64,000 nucleotides of DNA from Patiria miniata (GCF_015706575.1 NW_024037059.1:31134129-31198128), one strand, 5' to 3'. Shown: positions 1 to 10,252, counted from the first letter of the stretch. Translations and numbers: made by a program. The notes: a model not told the origin generated them from the letters alone.

Positions 1-305
1 CCCCCACAGCGATCGCTGTTTCATCATTGGCTTTAGGCGATTTCTTATAAAACTCTTGGATTCGAACGCTGGCTAAACTTATAGCCTCCTTTTATAAATT
101 TTGGTATATAGTGTTCAAATAATCGTAACTCGAATTGACTCGAGCTCAATATTTGACTTGACTCGACTCGACTCGACCTTTTGACCTAATGACTCGACTC
201 GACTCGAGTCACTTCTTTAAAATGACTCGACTTGACTCGAGTCACTTCTTTAAAATGACTCTACTTGACTCGAGTCACACTAATCAGTGACTCGTTACAA
301 CTCTG
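1..305 (-). mobile_element. hAT-like non-autonomous element, cut by the window edge
   Basis: Dense degenerate repeats of GACTCGAGTC-type words end at 305 in TTACAACTCTG, the reverse of the CAGAGTTGTAA start of the complete relative at 29821-30454. The non-repetitive part (around 1-110) also matches that relative in reverse orientation. Only one end lies in the window, so the target duplication cannot be tested. The family call rests on the end sequence and the relative. Confidence 0.6.
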
Positions 306-432
306 GTCATAATCCGCACTCTGTCTTCTGCCACTACGGGCTTTGTCAACAGACTTGGTCCGGCGTCTTCACACACTTGTTCAAAGCACCGTTCTACTAT
401 ATACATGTACTCCCCACTAAGTCACTTGTCAT
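306..432. other. unassigned spacer between two hAT-like elements
   Basis: Short unique-looking sequence; its last eight bases (425-432, CTTGTCAT) are the target duplication of the next element. Confidence 0.4.
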
Positions 433-942
433 CAGGGTGACCGTAAAGTCATAACCAAATTCTGCTAAATGCACTTCAAAAATCTGTCAGATTTATCAAA
501 AATCTGCCAAATTCACAGAAATTACTCGAAATACACTATAAACACTTAAAATCATATGCAGATGTTGTAGTATTACCTTAATTAGGGTTCAAATTTCATT
601 ATAAACAATCTATAGTCGCATAAAGATGTTATGAGAAGTGCGTAAATTTCAGCCAAAATGCAATTGTATCACAACGAAGTTCGGTTCGCAGTGAACATCA
701 GCACCTAGACCAGCCAACCTGTCCCATTATGCCAGGGTTTCTTTGAAAAAAATTCAAGCATTTATTACGAAATGTACCATTTGTTTTTCAAATTTGCTAT
801 GTTTTTTTGTCAAATTAACATTTTGCAGAATTCTGTCAGAAATCTGCCAAAAAAATCCATTCTGTCAAATTTTCTGTCAAACTCGTTTTCCAGCAAAATA
901 TCTGTCAAAGTTAGTCGAAAATCGGCTAAAACGGTCACCATG
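433..942. mobile_element. hAT-like MITE with exact 8-bp target duplication
   Basis: The ends CAGGGTGACCGT and ACGGTCACCATG are inverted repeats matching at 11 of 12 positions. They are flanked by an identical 8-bp duplication CTTGTCAT (425-432 and 943-950). An 8-bp duplication with CA..TG ends is the hAT signature. The inside has degenerate AAATCTGTCA/AATCTGCCA words and no convincing transposase, so it is non-autonomous. The ORFs inside are low-complexity and not called genes. Confidence 0.75.
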
Positions 943-996
943 CTTGTCATCGTCGATTCGACGGACAGCCAGAGAAAGAGCTACCAGATTCTTATA

Positions 997-1717
997 TAGT
1001 CTGGTTCCCCGACCTGACAATTTCCCCCGACGTCTATACGTCTAAATTGTAGGTCAGGCAGCCTCCGTGGCTAAAAATAAACATGACGACATTGACGGCC
1101 CTTTTTCAAAGCTCGACTCCGTTTCCGAATTCGCTTTATCACATAAAGCTTTTAATGTTCCGATAATTTTTTAAAAAATAAATCACTTGCTTCATATATC
1201 ATACAGTTATGATATACAGTTTAATACTTCTGTAAAAAAACATTGACTAATTTTAACCTGGAATCTTCAAAGTTGGACACCCAAACAGCACTGTTAGCAG
1301 GCGGAGCCGAATTGAGACCACGCCGCGTTTTGGAAAATGCCGGTAACGGTCGTCAAATTCAAACTAGTGCATGACGCAACAAAAAGTTCGCCCCTCGTAT
1401 ACGATCCGAGTGCAAAATCGTCGTTGAATTTCAAGTTTTCTAAATAAAAGCAATGGATATTAATTATCAACTAGTTTTTTAAAGTTTTTAATAAGCAATT
1501 AGCAGTTAATAAAACCTATATTATACTCGGAAATACTCGGACACTATCCAATTGTCGACGAAATGAATTCGGCAAACTTCGGACAGTTTCGGAAAAAGGA
1601 GGAATTCCTCCCGTTTTAGTCACGTGATGTAAATTGTAATACATTGTATTACCGGAGGCTACCTGACCTAAGATTCATCAGGAATAGTCGGAATCTTTTG
1701 GTCTGGGAACCAGACTA
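997..1717. mobile_element. inverted-repeat element (TAGTCTGGTTCCC ends, 9-bp duplication)
   Basis: TAGTCTGGTTCCC at 997 is mirrored by GGGAACCAGACTA ending at 1717. ATTCTTATA is repeated directly outside both ends (988-996 and 1718-1726). Further subterminal inverted words (GGTCAG..GCCTCCG near 1052 and CGGAGGCTACCTGACC near 1654) lie inside. A 9-bp duplication would suit a Mutator-like element, but a TA duplication with an 11-bp repeat is the alternative. No protein is visible. Tiny relatives sit at 2992-3066 and 54917-54994. Confidence 0.65.
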
Positions 1718-1726
1718 ATTCTTATA

Positions 1727-2124
1727 CAGTGTGTAAAAAAAATGCAAACAAAATAACACGGAATGCCAAACGAAGAATAATATGAAGAAGGTAGCCTAAT
1801 GGGCGGCAGTTTGTAAACATTTTTAGCATGAGGTGATGGCCAGAAGGTGTTTTGATTGTGTTTAATCGCTATAAACACGCGGTAGGCCAGGCAGATATCC
1901 TACCTACGCACCTTTGTCCCAATGCCTAATATTGAAAACTTGGTCCCATCTCGGAAAATTACTCATAACTCTCTCAAAGTCAGATTTGGACGTAATTTGA
2001 TGTGTCATTTTAAAGTGGAAAGGCGTACGTATCTTTCAAATCACACCTATATTATCTATGTTGGTTACACTTTCTACGTCTGGCATTCCGTTGTATTTTG
2101 CTTGCAAATTTTTAATTCACACTG
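1727..2124. mobile_element. TA-flanked MITE, CAGTGTGTAAAAA ends
   Basis: The ends CAGTGTG and CACACTG are flanked by TA (1725-1726 and 2125-2126). The inverted arms extend about 60 bases with GCAAACAAAAT and GGAATGCCA words. A related copy lies reversed at 55796-56060 in the TRPA-like gene. A TA duplication and no protein suggest a mariner-type MITE. The + strand ORF at 1922-2176 is inside the element and not a gene. Confidence 0.6.
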
Positions 2125-2270
2125 TAAAGGCCAAAAACGTAGGATCAAAAACCTCCACACCAGCTGCAGATCGTGACGCGTGCAGAGCGTCGCGCGCAGT
2201 GAAGCGGTAAGTCTTTGTAGACACAAGTATTCATGGTATCACGCGTGTAACCTTGACCATATGCCTTTAC

Positions 2271-2725
2271 TACGGAAGTGTATTTAGGACATGACCAAAA
2301 CATTTTTTCCGGCCCTCTATTTCGCCCGGGCGGATTACTAATTCGCCTGGGCGAATTACTATGTCGCCCGGGCGGATTACTATTCTGCCCGGGCGGATTA
2401 CTAATTCGCCCGGGCGAATTACTATTTCGCCCGGACGGATTACTAATTCGCCCGGGCGAATTAGTAGTCTGCCCGGCCGGGAGAATAAGTAAGTCCGCCC
2501 TGGCGAATTAGTTATCCGCCCGGGTGGAATAGTAATCCGCCCGGGCGAAATGCTAATCTGCCCAGGCGAAATAGTAATCCGCCCGGGCAAAATGCTAATC
2601 CGCCCGGGCGAAATAGTAATCCGCCCGGGCGAAATAGTAATCCGCCCGGGCGAAATAGTAATCCGCCCGGGCGAAATAGCGGTCCGGAATTTATTTTTTC
2701 GTCATGTCCTAAATACGCTTCCGTA
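2271..2725. mobile_element. inverted-repeat element with a CCGCCCGGGCG minisatellite core
   Basis: A roughly 25-bp inverted repeat (TACGGAAGTGTATTTAGGAC and its mirror ending at 2725) encloses a 21-bp tandem array built on CGCCCGGGCG. The array switches strand near 2480, so the two halves are also inverted to each other. CTTTAC is repeated outside both ends (2265-2270 and 2726-2731). ORFs on both strands read the array as RPGE/IRPG repeats and are artefacts. Confidence 0.65.
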
Positions 2726-2991
2726 CTTTACCGGGTCGTTCATCCATAGATATCCGTGGACCAACTCACCATAAAGAATTGTGTAACAACAATGTGTATA
2801 GCTGAGTGAAAATATCTGCCCAGTCGTTCCAACTTAAATTTGAATTGTTGATTTATTTCTCACTTTGCAACCAAGACTTTAGTTTGAACACTTCAGGTAG
2901 GTCATTTCTTATGTATTGAATGGAATAAACAACATTTGCTTTTGCTGTAATTTTCAGAAATGGATGGATTTGGGGGATGCATGTTCATGTA

Positions 2992-3066
2992 GTCTGATTC
3001 CCTGACCCCACTTAAATTGAAATAGAGCAATTTACAAGCGTTGATTGTAAGGTCAGGGAACCAGTC
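2992..3066. mobile_element. 75-bp miniature inverted-repeat insert
   Basis: GTCTGATTCCCTGACC and GGTCAGGGAACCAGTC form the ends, with TA on both sides (2990-2991 and 3067-3068). The 78-bp insert at the same place in the other RepC copy (54917-54994) shows it is part of the family. Confidence 0.5.
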
Positions 3067-3286
3067 TATAGCTGGCCTGCATGTACCCGTTCATAAGTGT
3101 AGTCGATTCAGACAACATTCAGACCAACTAAATTTGGTAAATCGGGATCAATGAGTATCTGAAGCCGTTTTTTCCGACGGCGTGCGGCCGACTGGCGTTG
3201 GAAATTGACAAAAAATATCACTTTTCTTGAAAATATCAGCACACTAGCCACAGGTGCCATGATTATACAGGGTAACCCTTACCAAA

Positions 3287-3872
3287 ATTTCCAATTCATT
3301 CCAATTGGAAATCCAATTGGAACGAATTGGGTTTAATTGGTATTGAGTTGGTTTTAATTGGTTTGAGTTGGAGTGCTCATTTCCAATTGGAAAAAAACGT
3401 CATGGACCAACTCAATTTGTCTGAAAACCCAACTGATGTACGATGGTCTTAATTGGTGTTCAATTGGTTTCAATTGGAAACTATTGGAATTGGGTTTTCC
3501 CAATTGGAATCCTATCTAATAATGTCATTCCCAATTGGAATCCCATTTAACGTTCCATTCCCAATTGGAATCCCGTCAAATCTCTTCATTCCCAATTGGA
3601 ATCCAGTCCAATCGTTTCATTTCCAATTGGAATCCTTTCCGATCGTTTCATTTCCAATTGGAATCCCGTCTCTTGTTTCATTCCCAACTGGAATCCCGTC
3701 AAATCTTTGCATTTCCAATTGGAATCCAGTCCAATCGTTTCGTTTCCAATTGGAATCCCATCTATCATTTCATTTCCAATTGGAATTCCATTTATAATTT
3801 CATTCCCAATTGGAGTCCATGAGTCCCGGAATCATTTCATTCCCAATTGGAATCACGTCCAGTCATTTCATT
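3287..3872. repeat. minisatellite, about 31-bp unit (CCAATTGGAATCC)
   Basis: From 3530 to 3870 about ten units of 30-37 bp are built on YCCAATTGGAATCC..TTTCATT. The left part (3287-3500) is a looser mix of the same words in both orientations. Several long overlapping ORFs (FPIGIPS, NWNPV repeats) exist only because the unit lacks stops. Confidence 0.85.
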
Positions 3873-4999
3873 CGATGAGAGTGTGAATGAAAAATAAACT
3901 TCCATCTGCATTTTTATTGCCAAAAAAAATCATTCAAAAGTGACAATACATGTATACATATATCATGTAAACTTTATTTACCTCCATGTCTACACCTGGG
4001 CCCTAGCAGTAAATCATTTTCAGAGTATTCCTTTGCCAGGATACCCCTCTACAAGGCCCCATACAGCTAGTGCCAGCATGGGGCACATCACCAAAACACA
4101 AGTTAGGAATAAACAGAAGGCCTACAAGTCACATGCACAGAATCAAATTACATGTACATACATACACATAGCACTTGGGCCAGCCGGGCAGTGACCCCCT
4201 GCTGTGATGTGCTACACACACACACAGGCTGTCTTAATTGCCATCCGCTGGTAACCAGTCTCACCCAACGTGTGTTATACAAATGTAGCTCAACCTTGCA
4301 TACCAGTCAGTGCAGAAACTGCCTATGTGGCAAATTTGAATTCTGTCAGTTGGATTACACCATGACTGAGCTAGGATCGTGGTGGGCTTGCAGTTGCAAG
4401 TTCAAGAGAACAAAAAACTGTACCTGTTGTAGTAGAACATGAACTTTAAAAGGCTGTATCTTTGCCAAAATCATAAATGTTGGCAGGAAGGTGCATGCTT
4501 TGCCGTGGAAACTTCCAGGACTTAATTGCTGTTCATGGAAACACATTTGATGGAGATGGTTACTGCATGTGTACTTGTGCAGATTTTGTTCCTTCAATTT
4601 CACACATGTACATGACATGCATGAAGCTGTGCTGTGGCTACATGTATACAATTTAAAAGAATAATGGACATGAAGGCCTTGGAGGATGAAAATAGATGGT
4701 GAGTAGAGTTGACTTTATTAAAAACCAAGTGTTTAGATACCAAAGTTAGAACACGCTGTACGCATACAAGATTTATCATCAACATGATCAAGTTGAAAGA
4801 GAACATAATTTAAGAGCTACCATGACTACTCGTAACTTATTTTCTCAGCTATAAAACCACTTCTTTTTAAGATTTAGTATCAGTATCATTCACTAACAGT
4901 CCAACAACTTGGTATTTCATTTTCATAAAAATTTGGTAGTTTTGTTTTTTGATGTAATTTGTGCAAATGTTGTATATTCCCTTTAACTTAAGCTCTTAT

Positions 5000-5395
5000 G
5001 TTATTTTGGGACTCAAAGTCTGTGTATGAGATCGTGCAACACAACAAAATAGACTGGTACATGAAACCAGTCCAACAACCCTTTATCCTTAGCTTCAACT
5101 TGAAATCCCTTGGCTTTACTGTCATGTGCAGAAGAAAAGTCTCCTTTGAAAATTGAATTGAGAACTCAAACTTGGCTGGTGAAATACTGAGGACCTTGTC
5201 TGGGCCCCATGAAAAAGTTTGAGATTGCTTTGGCTAAATAGTGACTACGTTGGTCTAATCTTGTTTTACATGCTTTTCTGCACTCGATCGAGGTCCCAGT
5301 CTACACTAGTACTAGCCAAAGTACTGAGCCAAGTAAATTAACTTGAAATACATGTACTTTATTTTTTAGTTGTAACCAACTTATCTGGGATTTGA
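5000..5395 (+). repeat. RepB copy (PCS intron-like segment)
   Basis: It matches 11430-11790, reversed 29130-29520, and a fragment at 24075-24185. Shared landmarks are GCAACACAA..AAATAGACTGG, CCAGTCCAACAACC, AAATTGAATTGAGA and GAAATACTGAGGACC. In PCS copy A this lies inside the inferred intron. Confidence 0.75.
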
Positions 5396-5513
5396 GGTTA
5401 TTTAAAAAAAAACACTAGGTGTCCGAGTCCTTCGTTTATCACTATTCTAACATAATTATGCGCTTTCTCAGAATAATTTGGATACACGACTGTGAGTTAG
5501 ACCACTGTGTACC

Positions 5514-5756
5514 TACTCGGTTGAATAAGGGTTTAGCAAGGTGCTGCGGCGCATTGCAGCCACTGCCAGAAACACCGGGGTAAACCCCTTCTCTTCGCGA
5601 TAAGTGTTTAACGTGCATTACAACACACGGGACCTACGGCTTTACGTCCTATCCGAAGGACAAAGCAATAATGGTAAAGTGCCTTGCTCAAGAGCACAAG
5701 CACCATGTTCCCACGGTCAGGATTCGAATTAACCCGTGTACCACACCGCTTCCATC
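5514..5756 (-). mobile_element. tRNA-derived SINE (family of 61832 and 63170)
   Basis: Reverse-strand copy. The body words GGTAAAGTGCCTTGCTCAAG, TACGGCTTTACGTCC and CTTCTCTTCGCGATAAGTG are shared with the SINEs at 61832-62063 and 63170-63450. The box B region (near 5730) is altered by a short insertion, so it looks inactive. Confidence 0.75.
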
Positions 5757-6578
5757 TGCTAGAGGAATTAAGAAGAGGATCCGACAGTGAGGTACGAGCG
5801 TTTCGTTGTAGTGAATAATGAGGCAAAGATTGAGGTTCCCCGAAGAAACCGCGAGTTAGGGAGTCCTTGTGGTCACAACACCCCGACGAAGTGAAGGCAA
5901 GACGTGCTGTCATTGAATCACGTCAAGCTCTCAACAACGCACCGACTGCGGAGAACACCAATACGTGGAAAGAGGCTCAGCAGGAGCTCTTCTCTGTTAT
6001 ATACGAAACTTTGAATGAGGATGAGCTGAGGGAAAAGGTACAGAGGACTGAGACAAAGCACGGCGGCAAAAGGTATGGCGATACCTGGAAAGTCATCAAT
6101 GAGATCACAGGGCGTAAAAGGACGAAAGAGGGGCAATTGTCTGGAGCAAGTCCAACAGAGCGGGTAGTAACCTGGTTCACTCTTTTCCGTAACCTGCTTG
6201 GTACCACACCTGAAGTGGATGATCCATGCAGATGAGGACATTCCAAGCGTCCTTGAAGACCTGAACATCGATGATGGTCCTTTTACCTCTGCCGAGTATA
6301 CCAAGGTCAAGTTTTTGTTGAAGCAAGGGACGGTCCAGGCAACATTCCACACACCGGAAGTTCTCAAAAACTGCGACCTGGATGATATCGTGCTCCAAAT
6401 GTGTAATGATGCTCTCACGAAGAATGAGAAACCGGATCAGTGGTTATGCGCAAGCATCGTCCCCGTACCGAAATCTGGCAACCTGTCCAAGACCGACAAT
6501 AATTACAGAGGAATCCGCCTTTCTTGTATTGTTGCAAAGATGTACAACCGCATAATTTTGAACCGTTTGAGAGGAGCT

Positions 6579-7118
6579 ATTAAATTATTTTATTTTATTT
6601 CTTTCTGGTAATGAAACCAAGGATCTCTCAAAAGTGCCCTAGGCACTGTAGCCCGAAAGCCTGAAGAAACCTGTAGAGAGAAGACAATAGGGAGGTTTCG
6701 CAAGCGAACGGATACGCTTACACTTACGTTTAGCTATCCGTATCCGTTTTTTACTTACGTGTAGCGAGCGAGATATGCGTGTCGTCTGCACGTATGACGT
6801 CATACGCCACTCACTATCCGCTAAACGTGCAGACGACACGCATATCTCGCTCGCTACACGTAAGTAAAAAACGGATACGGATAGCTAAGCGTAAGTGTAA
6901 GCGTATCCGATCGCTTGCGAAACCTCCCTAATGAGAAGAAATTACAGTTTTAGAGGTGGGAGGAAAAGCCCAGAGGAATATTCTGAGGAAAACCCACGGA
7001 ATCAGGTAGGGACTGAAAACCCAATCCACAAATTGGCCCGGGCGGGATTCGAACCCAGGTCACAGCGGTGGAAGGCGAGGAAAGTACCACTACGCCAGCC
7101 TGACTCCCCTTCGGGGAC
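6579..7118 (-). mobile_element. tRNA-derived SINE inserted in the LINE
   Basis: On the reverse strand it starts near 7118 with a box A-like TGGCGTAGTGG (7090-7100) and box B GGTTCGAATCC (7048-7058). It runs leftwards to an A/T-rich tail (AAATAAAATAAAATAATT) at 6580-6600. It interrupts the LINE reading frame between RLRGAI and DPHLRDNQ. It is itself split by the MITE at 6690-6928. Confidence 0.75.
6690..6928. mobile_element. palindromic MITE with TA duplication, nested in the SINE
   Basis: It starts GGGAGGTTTCGCAAGCGA and ends as the mirror image, TCGCTTGCGAAACCTCCC, flanked by TA (6688-6689 and 6929-6930). The two arms, about 115 bp each, are almost perfect inverted copies with a short centre near 6800. 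The inverted arms and TA target fit a mariner-type foldback MITE. High arm identity suggests recent insertion. Confidence 0.85.
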
Positions 7119-8384
7119 CCTCACCGACCCTCACCTCCGGGACAATCAGAAGGGATTCCGGGCTAATCGCACCACGATCGCCCAGATACTGACACTACGA
7201 CGAATCATCGAGGAAGTTAAATCGAATAACCTTTCAGCAGTGTTAACATTCATCGACTTTAAAAAGGCTTTCGCCGTCCATCGTGGGAAGATGATCAGGA
7301 TCCTCAAAGCATATGGAGTGCCCCCAATACTTTATATCCGTGCCATAGAGTCGATGTATATGCGAACACCCGAGCAAAGGTGGTAACTCCGGACAGAGAG
7401 ACTCGACTGGTTCAGTATCACAGCAGGAGTGCTACAAGGAGATACTCTCGCACCTTTTCTGTTCATCATCGTCCTTGATTTTGCTCTTCACAGAGCTATA
7501 GATGGGCGGGAAACTTAATTGGGTTTACCATCACTCCAAGACAGTCAAGGCGCCACCCTGCTGTTACAGAAACTGATCTAGACTTCGTAGATGACATCGC
7601 ACTGGAGCAAGTGGAGCAAGCACAAGAACTTCTTCTCCTGGTCGAATCAGAGTGTCATAAGGTTGGTCTTTGCTTGAATGCTAAGAAGACTGAGGTGATT
7701 TGCATAAATACACCAGAGCACGAACCACTCAAGATACTTGAGGGGAGAGTGCTAAAAATTAGCCAGTCGCTTCAAGTACCTGGGATTCTGGGTCAACTCG
7801 ATGGAGGGCGACATCAGGATCATGAAAGCCAAAGTTTGGAAGGCCCTGAACGACATGAGAAAGATCTGGAATTCAACGATGTGTAGGGAAGTCAAGATCT
7901 TCTTTCTTGCCACCGTCGAATCGGTCCTCCTCTACGGGTCCTCCTCTATGGTCGCTCACCCCTTGAGTGGCTGTTACACCCGCATGCTGCGGTCAGCTTT
8001 CGGCATCTCCTGGCCGGAGAAAGTGACCAACGTCGTCCTTTACGGCGACCTCCCGAGGGTGGGTGACAAAATAGCGGCACGCCGGATGCGACTTGCAGGG
8101 CATTGTCAGCGCCACCCTGAGCTCAAGGCCCATGCACCAGGTGGTTCTGCAGGAGCCAAAACATGGCAGGAAGAGGCGGGGTAGACAAGCTTTGTCCTAC
8201 GTGGGGGTGCTGAAGAAAGACATGGAGTGGAGACGGCCGGCGAGCTTGCCACCTTTATGCCGGGCGGACTGGAGGGAGTGGGGCAGTCGAATCGAAGCCC
8301 GGCTTGATGATGATGATGATGATTATTAAACGAACTTAAGTTATAGTCTATACCACGGCGAACAGGAGACTTGTTGCGTGGATA

Positions 8385-8780
8385 ACGGGTGATACTCAGA
8401 CTACCCGTTGGCATGTTAATCGCGAATGTTCCAGGTGTGCCATTTTGCATTCTAAAACGGAAAATTCATAAAACTTTAAGCAAAACCACTCCTTATGAAA
8501 AATATACTTATTCCAAAATTGTCAAAAAATATATACTTCAGGATAATTTCAGAACCATAATAGAGCAATGAACAGAGTAGAAGGCATTATGCAGTTTTTG
8601 TCGTCATAGATGAAGTATTTACCCGGGAAATAAACGTCAACTTTGACATCTTTTTCGAGGAGAACACCCAAATCTCGTTTTTAATTAGCCTTTCATCAAA
8701 AAGTTTTAGAAAGATGTGTTCCCGAACCGATAAAACAAATGCGACATTTCATAGTTCATTTTTAAGCTAAAGATAATGAG
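8385..8780 (+). repeat. RepD copy 1 (direct repeat with 10370-10745)
   Basis: It shares GATGAAGTATTTACCCGGGA, AATAAACGTCAA and GAGGAGAACACC and many flanking words with 10370-10745 in the same orientation. The two copies bracket the inverted-repeat element at 9239-10252. Function unknown. Confidence 0.7.
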
Positions 8781-9238
8781 TCGTATGATTAAAAACTATC
8801 AAATGCTGGGAAGTTTAAGCAAAAAGTTAAAACATACTTTGGATTGAAAACATTCAGGAAAAGCAAATGCTTGATTCCGTATGAATAAAAGTTTTCCTAT
8901 ACTGTTCAGAATTTACTACACTCAACCGAAAAAAGTCCCCCTTTAATACTTTTTTTTGTTTAACTCGAAAAATACTTGCACGTATACAAAAGTGCAACTG
9001 TTTTCGGTATCAGTTTGTCATAAATTACATAATTTCGTACACATCATCACTGTTTTGGGCTAAATAGCTGGATTGCTAAGGAATTTGTGTACTGATTCTA
9101 CCTCACCATTACCTCCATTCCGACTCACGTACTGATTAGTCGTTATTTGAGCGAGAGGTGCTGAATTGTTTTTGAGTTAGACAAAAAAGCATCGAAGGGG
9201 GGTGGGGGTGGAGACCTTCTTTTTTGGGTGAGTGTAAT
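8781..9238. other. nothing recognised
   Basis: A/T-rich sequence without a convincing ORF, followed by a G-rich stretch near 9195-9215. No gene or known repeat is supported. Confidence 0.4.
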
Positions 9239-10252
9239 GAGTGCGTTCGATTACTTCCCCCAGCTCTCGCGTCTGCTCCGCGCGTGATGACAGACATGCG
9301 CAGTGGGGCTAAATAAACGAGCGGTTCGGGTAAAGTTTCGTGCAAGAGCTGGAAAGTTGAACTTTGACATGACACTGAGGCTGCATCCGAATCAAATGTC
9401 TAGAGCTAGGTCTAGGCACTGATCTCTATTATAGTGACATTATAATAGAGATCAGTGGGTCTAGGTCTAGAGCTAGGTCTAGGTCCGCACCCATTACGCA
9501 GGGACGGGCCGCAATAGACTGCAGCTGTAGCTCTGGAAGCACACGGCCTGAGGCGCCCGCCGGACGTCACGTTGGCAGCCATGTTTATTGCATGGCCTTA
9601 TGGGATCAACCTCGTCCCCAGGGTGTCGAGCAGTACGCGCCCATCACTACCTGCTCTCTCACCCTGGTATTGGATCATTTGCATGTGCAAGATTTTTGAA
9701 CACGTATGCAAATGAGGAATAGTCTGGTGCCTGCATGTGCGTTACATTAGCGCTTGTTTTTGTATGCGGTGTCTTGGGTAAAAACAGAGTCAATTCGTCG
9801 CAGCGCGAGCATGGCGTGAGTTACGAAAACACGATTTTTTTTAAATTAAACTGTTACGATCTTATCGAGACAACATGCAGTATCACTTTTCATATTAATA
9901 TGAACAAATTGGGAAGGAAATGAGTATTTTCGAGAAGGCGTGGACGATTGATCGCGAAAACACGTACTGCACCATGTGAATAACAACATCAAGTACACGA
10001 TATAAATCCATTTCTATCGAATCGGGATACAAGAAGAAAGTTTCCTATCCAGGGATTACTATTGGAAACGTGGTTGGAAATAAAGTAAGCACTGGGGACG
10101 AGGCTGTTATGGGATACTTACCCAACTAAAACCGGCTCGGCGAGTCGGTTACTTGGGCCAGGCTCGAGTAAGCGCGAGAAGTCACGTGAGAGGTAAATCG
10201 AACGCTGTCGCGCTTGCACGAGTAAGTGCGGGGGAAGTAATCGAACGCACTC
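9239..10252. mobile_element. 1-kb DNA-transposon-like element with perfect 23-bp inverted ends
   Basis: GAGTGCGTTCGATTACTTCC begins the left end (9239-9261), and 10230-10252 is its exact reverse complement over 23 bases. No clear target duplication was found. The inside has no transposase. It holds a 17-bp perfect hairpin (9417-9457), a CpG-rich part near 9480-9620 and two octamer words. It is probably a non-autonomous element. Confidence 0.65.
9417..9457. repeat. perfect hairpin, 17-bp stem, 7-nt loop
   Basis: CACTGATCTCTATTATA (9417-9433) pairs exactly with TATAATAGAGATCAGTG (9441-9457). It is flanked on both sides by CTAGGTCTAG-type words (9400-9415 and 9460-9482). Confidence 0.8.

Larger units (their letters stand above)
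2916..4984 (+). mobile_element. RepC element, long copy with internal minisatellite
   Basis: 2924-3270 and 4880-4965 match 54770-55190 and 55200-55285 in the TRPA-like gene. The termini are inverted: AACAACATTTGC on the left and GCAAATGTTGTATATTCCC on the right. The extra 1.6 kb here holds the CAATTGGAATCC minisatellite (3287-3872) and about 1 kb (3873-4868) in which I see nothing but CA-rich sequence and chance ORFs. No transposase is recognised. Confidence 0.5.
2136..5395 (+). pseudogene. orphan 5' block of a phytochelatin-synthase-like gene
   Basis: Segments of this block match, in the same order, the upstream region and intron of PCS copy A. 2136-2264 resembles 10850-10950; 2726-2896 resembles 11160-11392 and ends at the same CAG|GTAGGT donor (GT at 2897-2898); 5000-5395 resembles 11430-11790. 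No catalytic exon follows: after 5395 comes unrelated sequence, a SINE and a LINE. The position equivalent to the copy A start codon reads ACTTCAG, not ATGTCAG. Elements are inserted in the promoter part (2271-2725) and in the intron part (2916-4984). I infer a partial locus duplicate that lost exon 2. The alternative is a dispersed repeat that PCS genes happen to carry. Confidence 0.5.
5770..8328 (+). mobile_element. RTE-like non-LTR retrotransposon (LINE), broken
   Basis: Reverse-transcriptase pieces in family order: a linker with GKRYGDTWKVINEITGRKR (near 6060-6120); EDLNIDDGPFTSAEY and PEVLKNCDLDDIVLQMC (6240-6400); NNYRGIRLSCIVAKMYNRII (6500-6560); then after a SINE insertion DNQKGFRANRTTIAQ and LTFIDFKKAF (7130-7270); TAGVLQGDTLAPFLFIIVLD (near 7420-7480); DFVDDIALE in place of the FADD box (7583-7610); and the C-terminal CYTRMLRSAFGISWPEKVTN and RRMRLAGHCQRHPELK (7960-8120). 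It ends in a (GAT)n tail near 8305, typical of RTE elements. No endonuclease domain is seen, so it is 5' truncated. Frame changes after 6220, near 7380-7510 and near 7790, and the altered catalytic box, make it dead. Confidence 0.85.

Noticed and set aside
2270-2774. ORFs reading RPGE/IRPG repeats on both strands
   Set aside because: They are translations of the 21-bp G/C minisatellite; open on both strands and without gene context.
3453-3886. Overlapping ORFs rich in FPIGIPS and NWNPV
   Set aside because: All frames of the 31-bp CAATTGGAATCC minisatellite are open; no start, splice or domain evidence.
7600-8330. Several separate ORFs (7611-7886, 7801-8184, 8093-8329)
   Set aside because: They are frame fragments of one broken RTE-like LINE, not independent genes.
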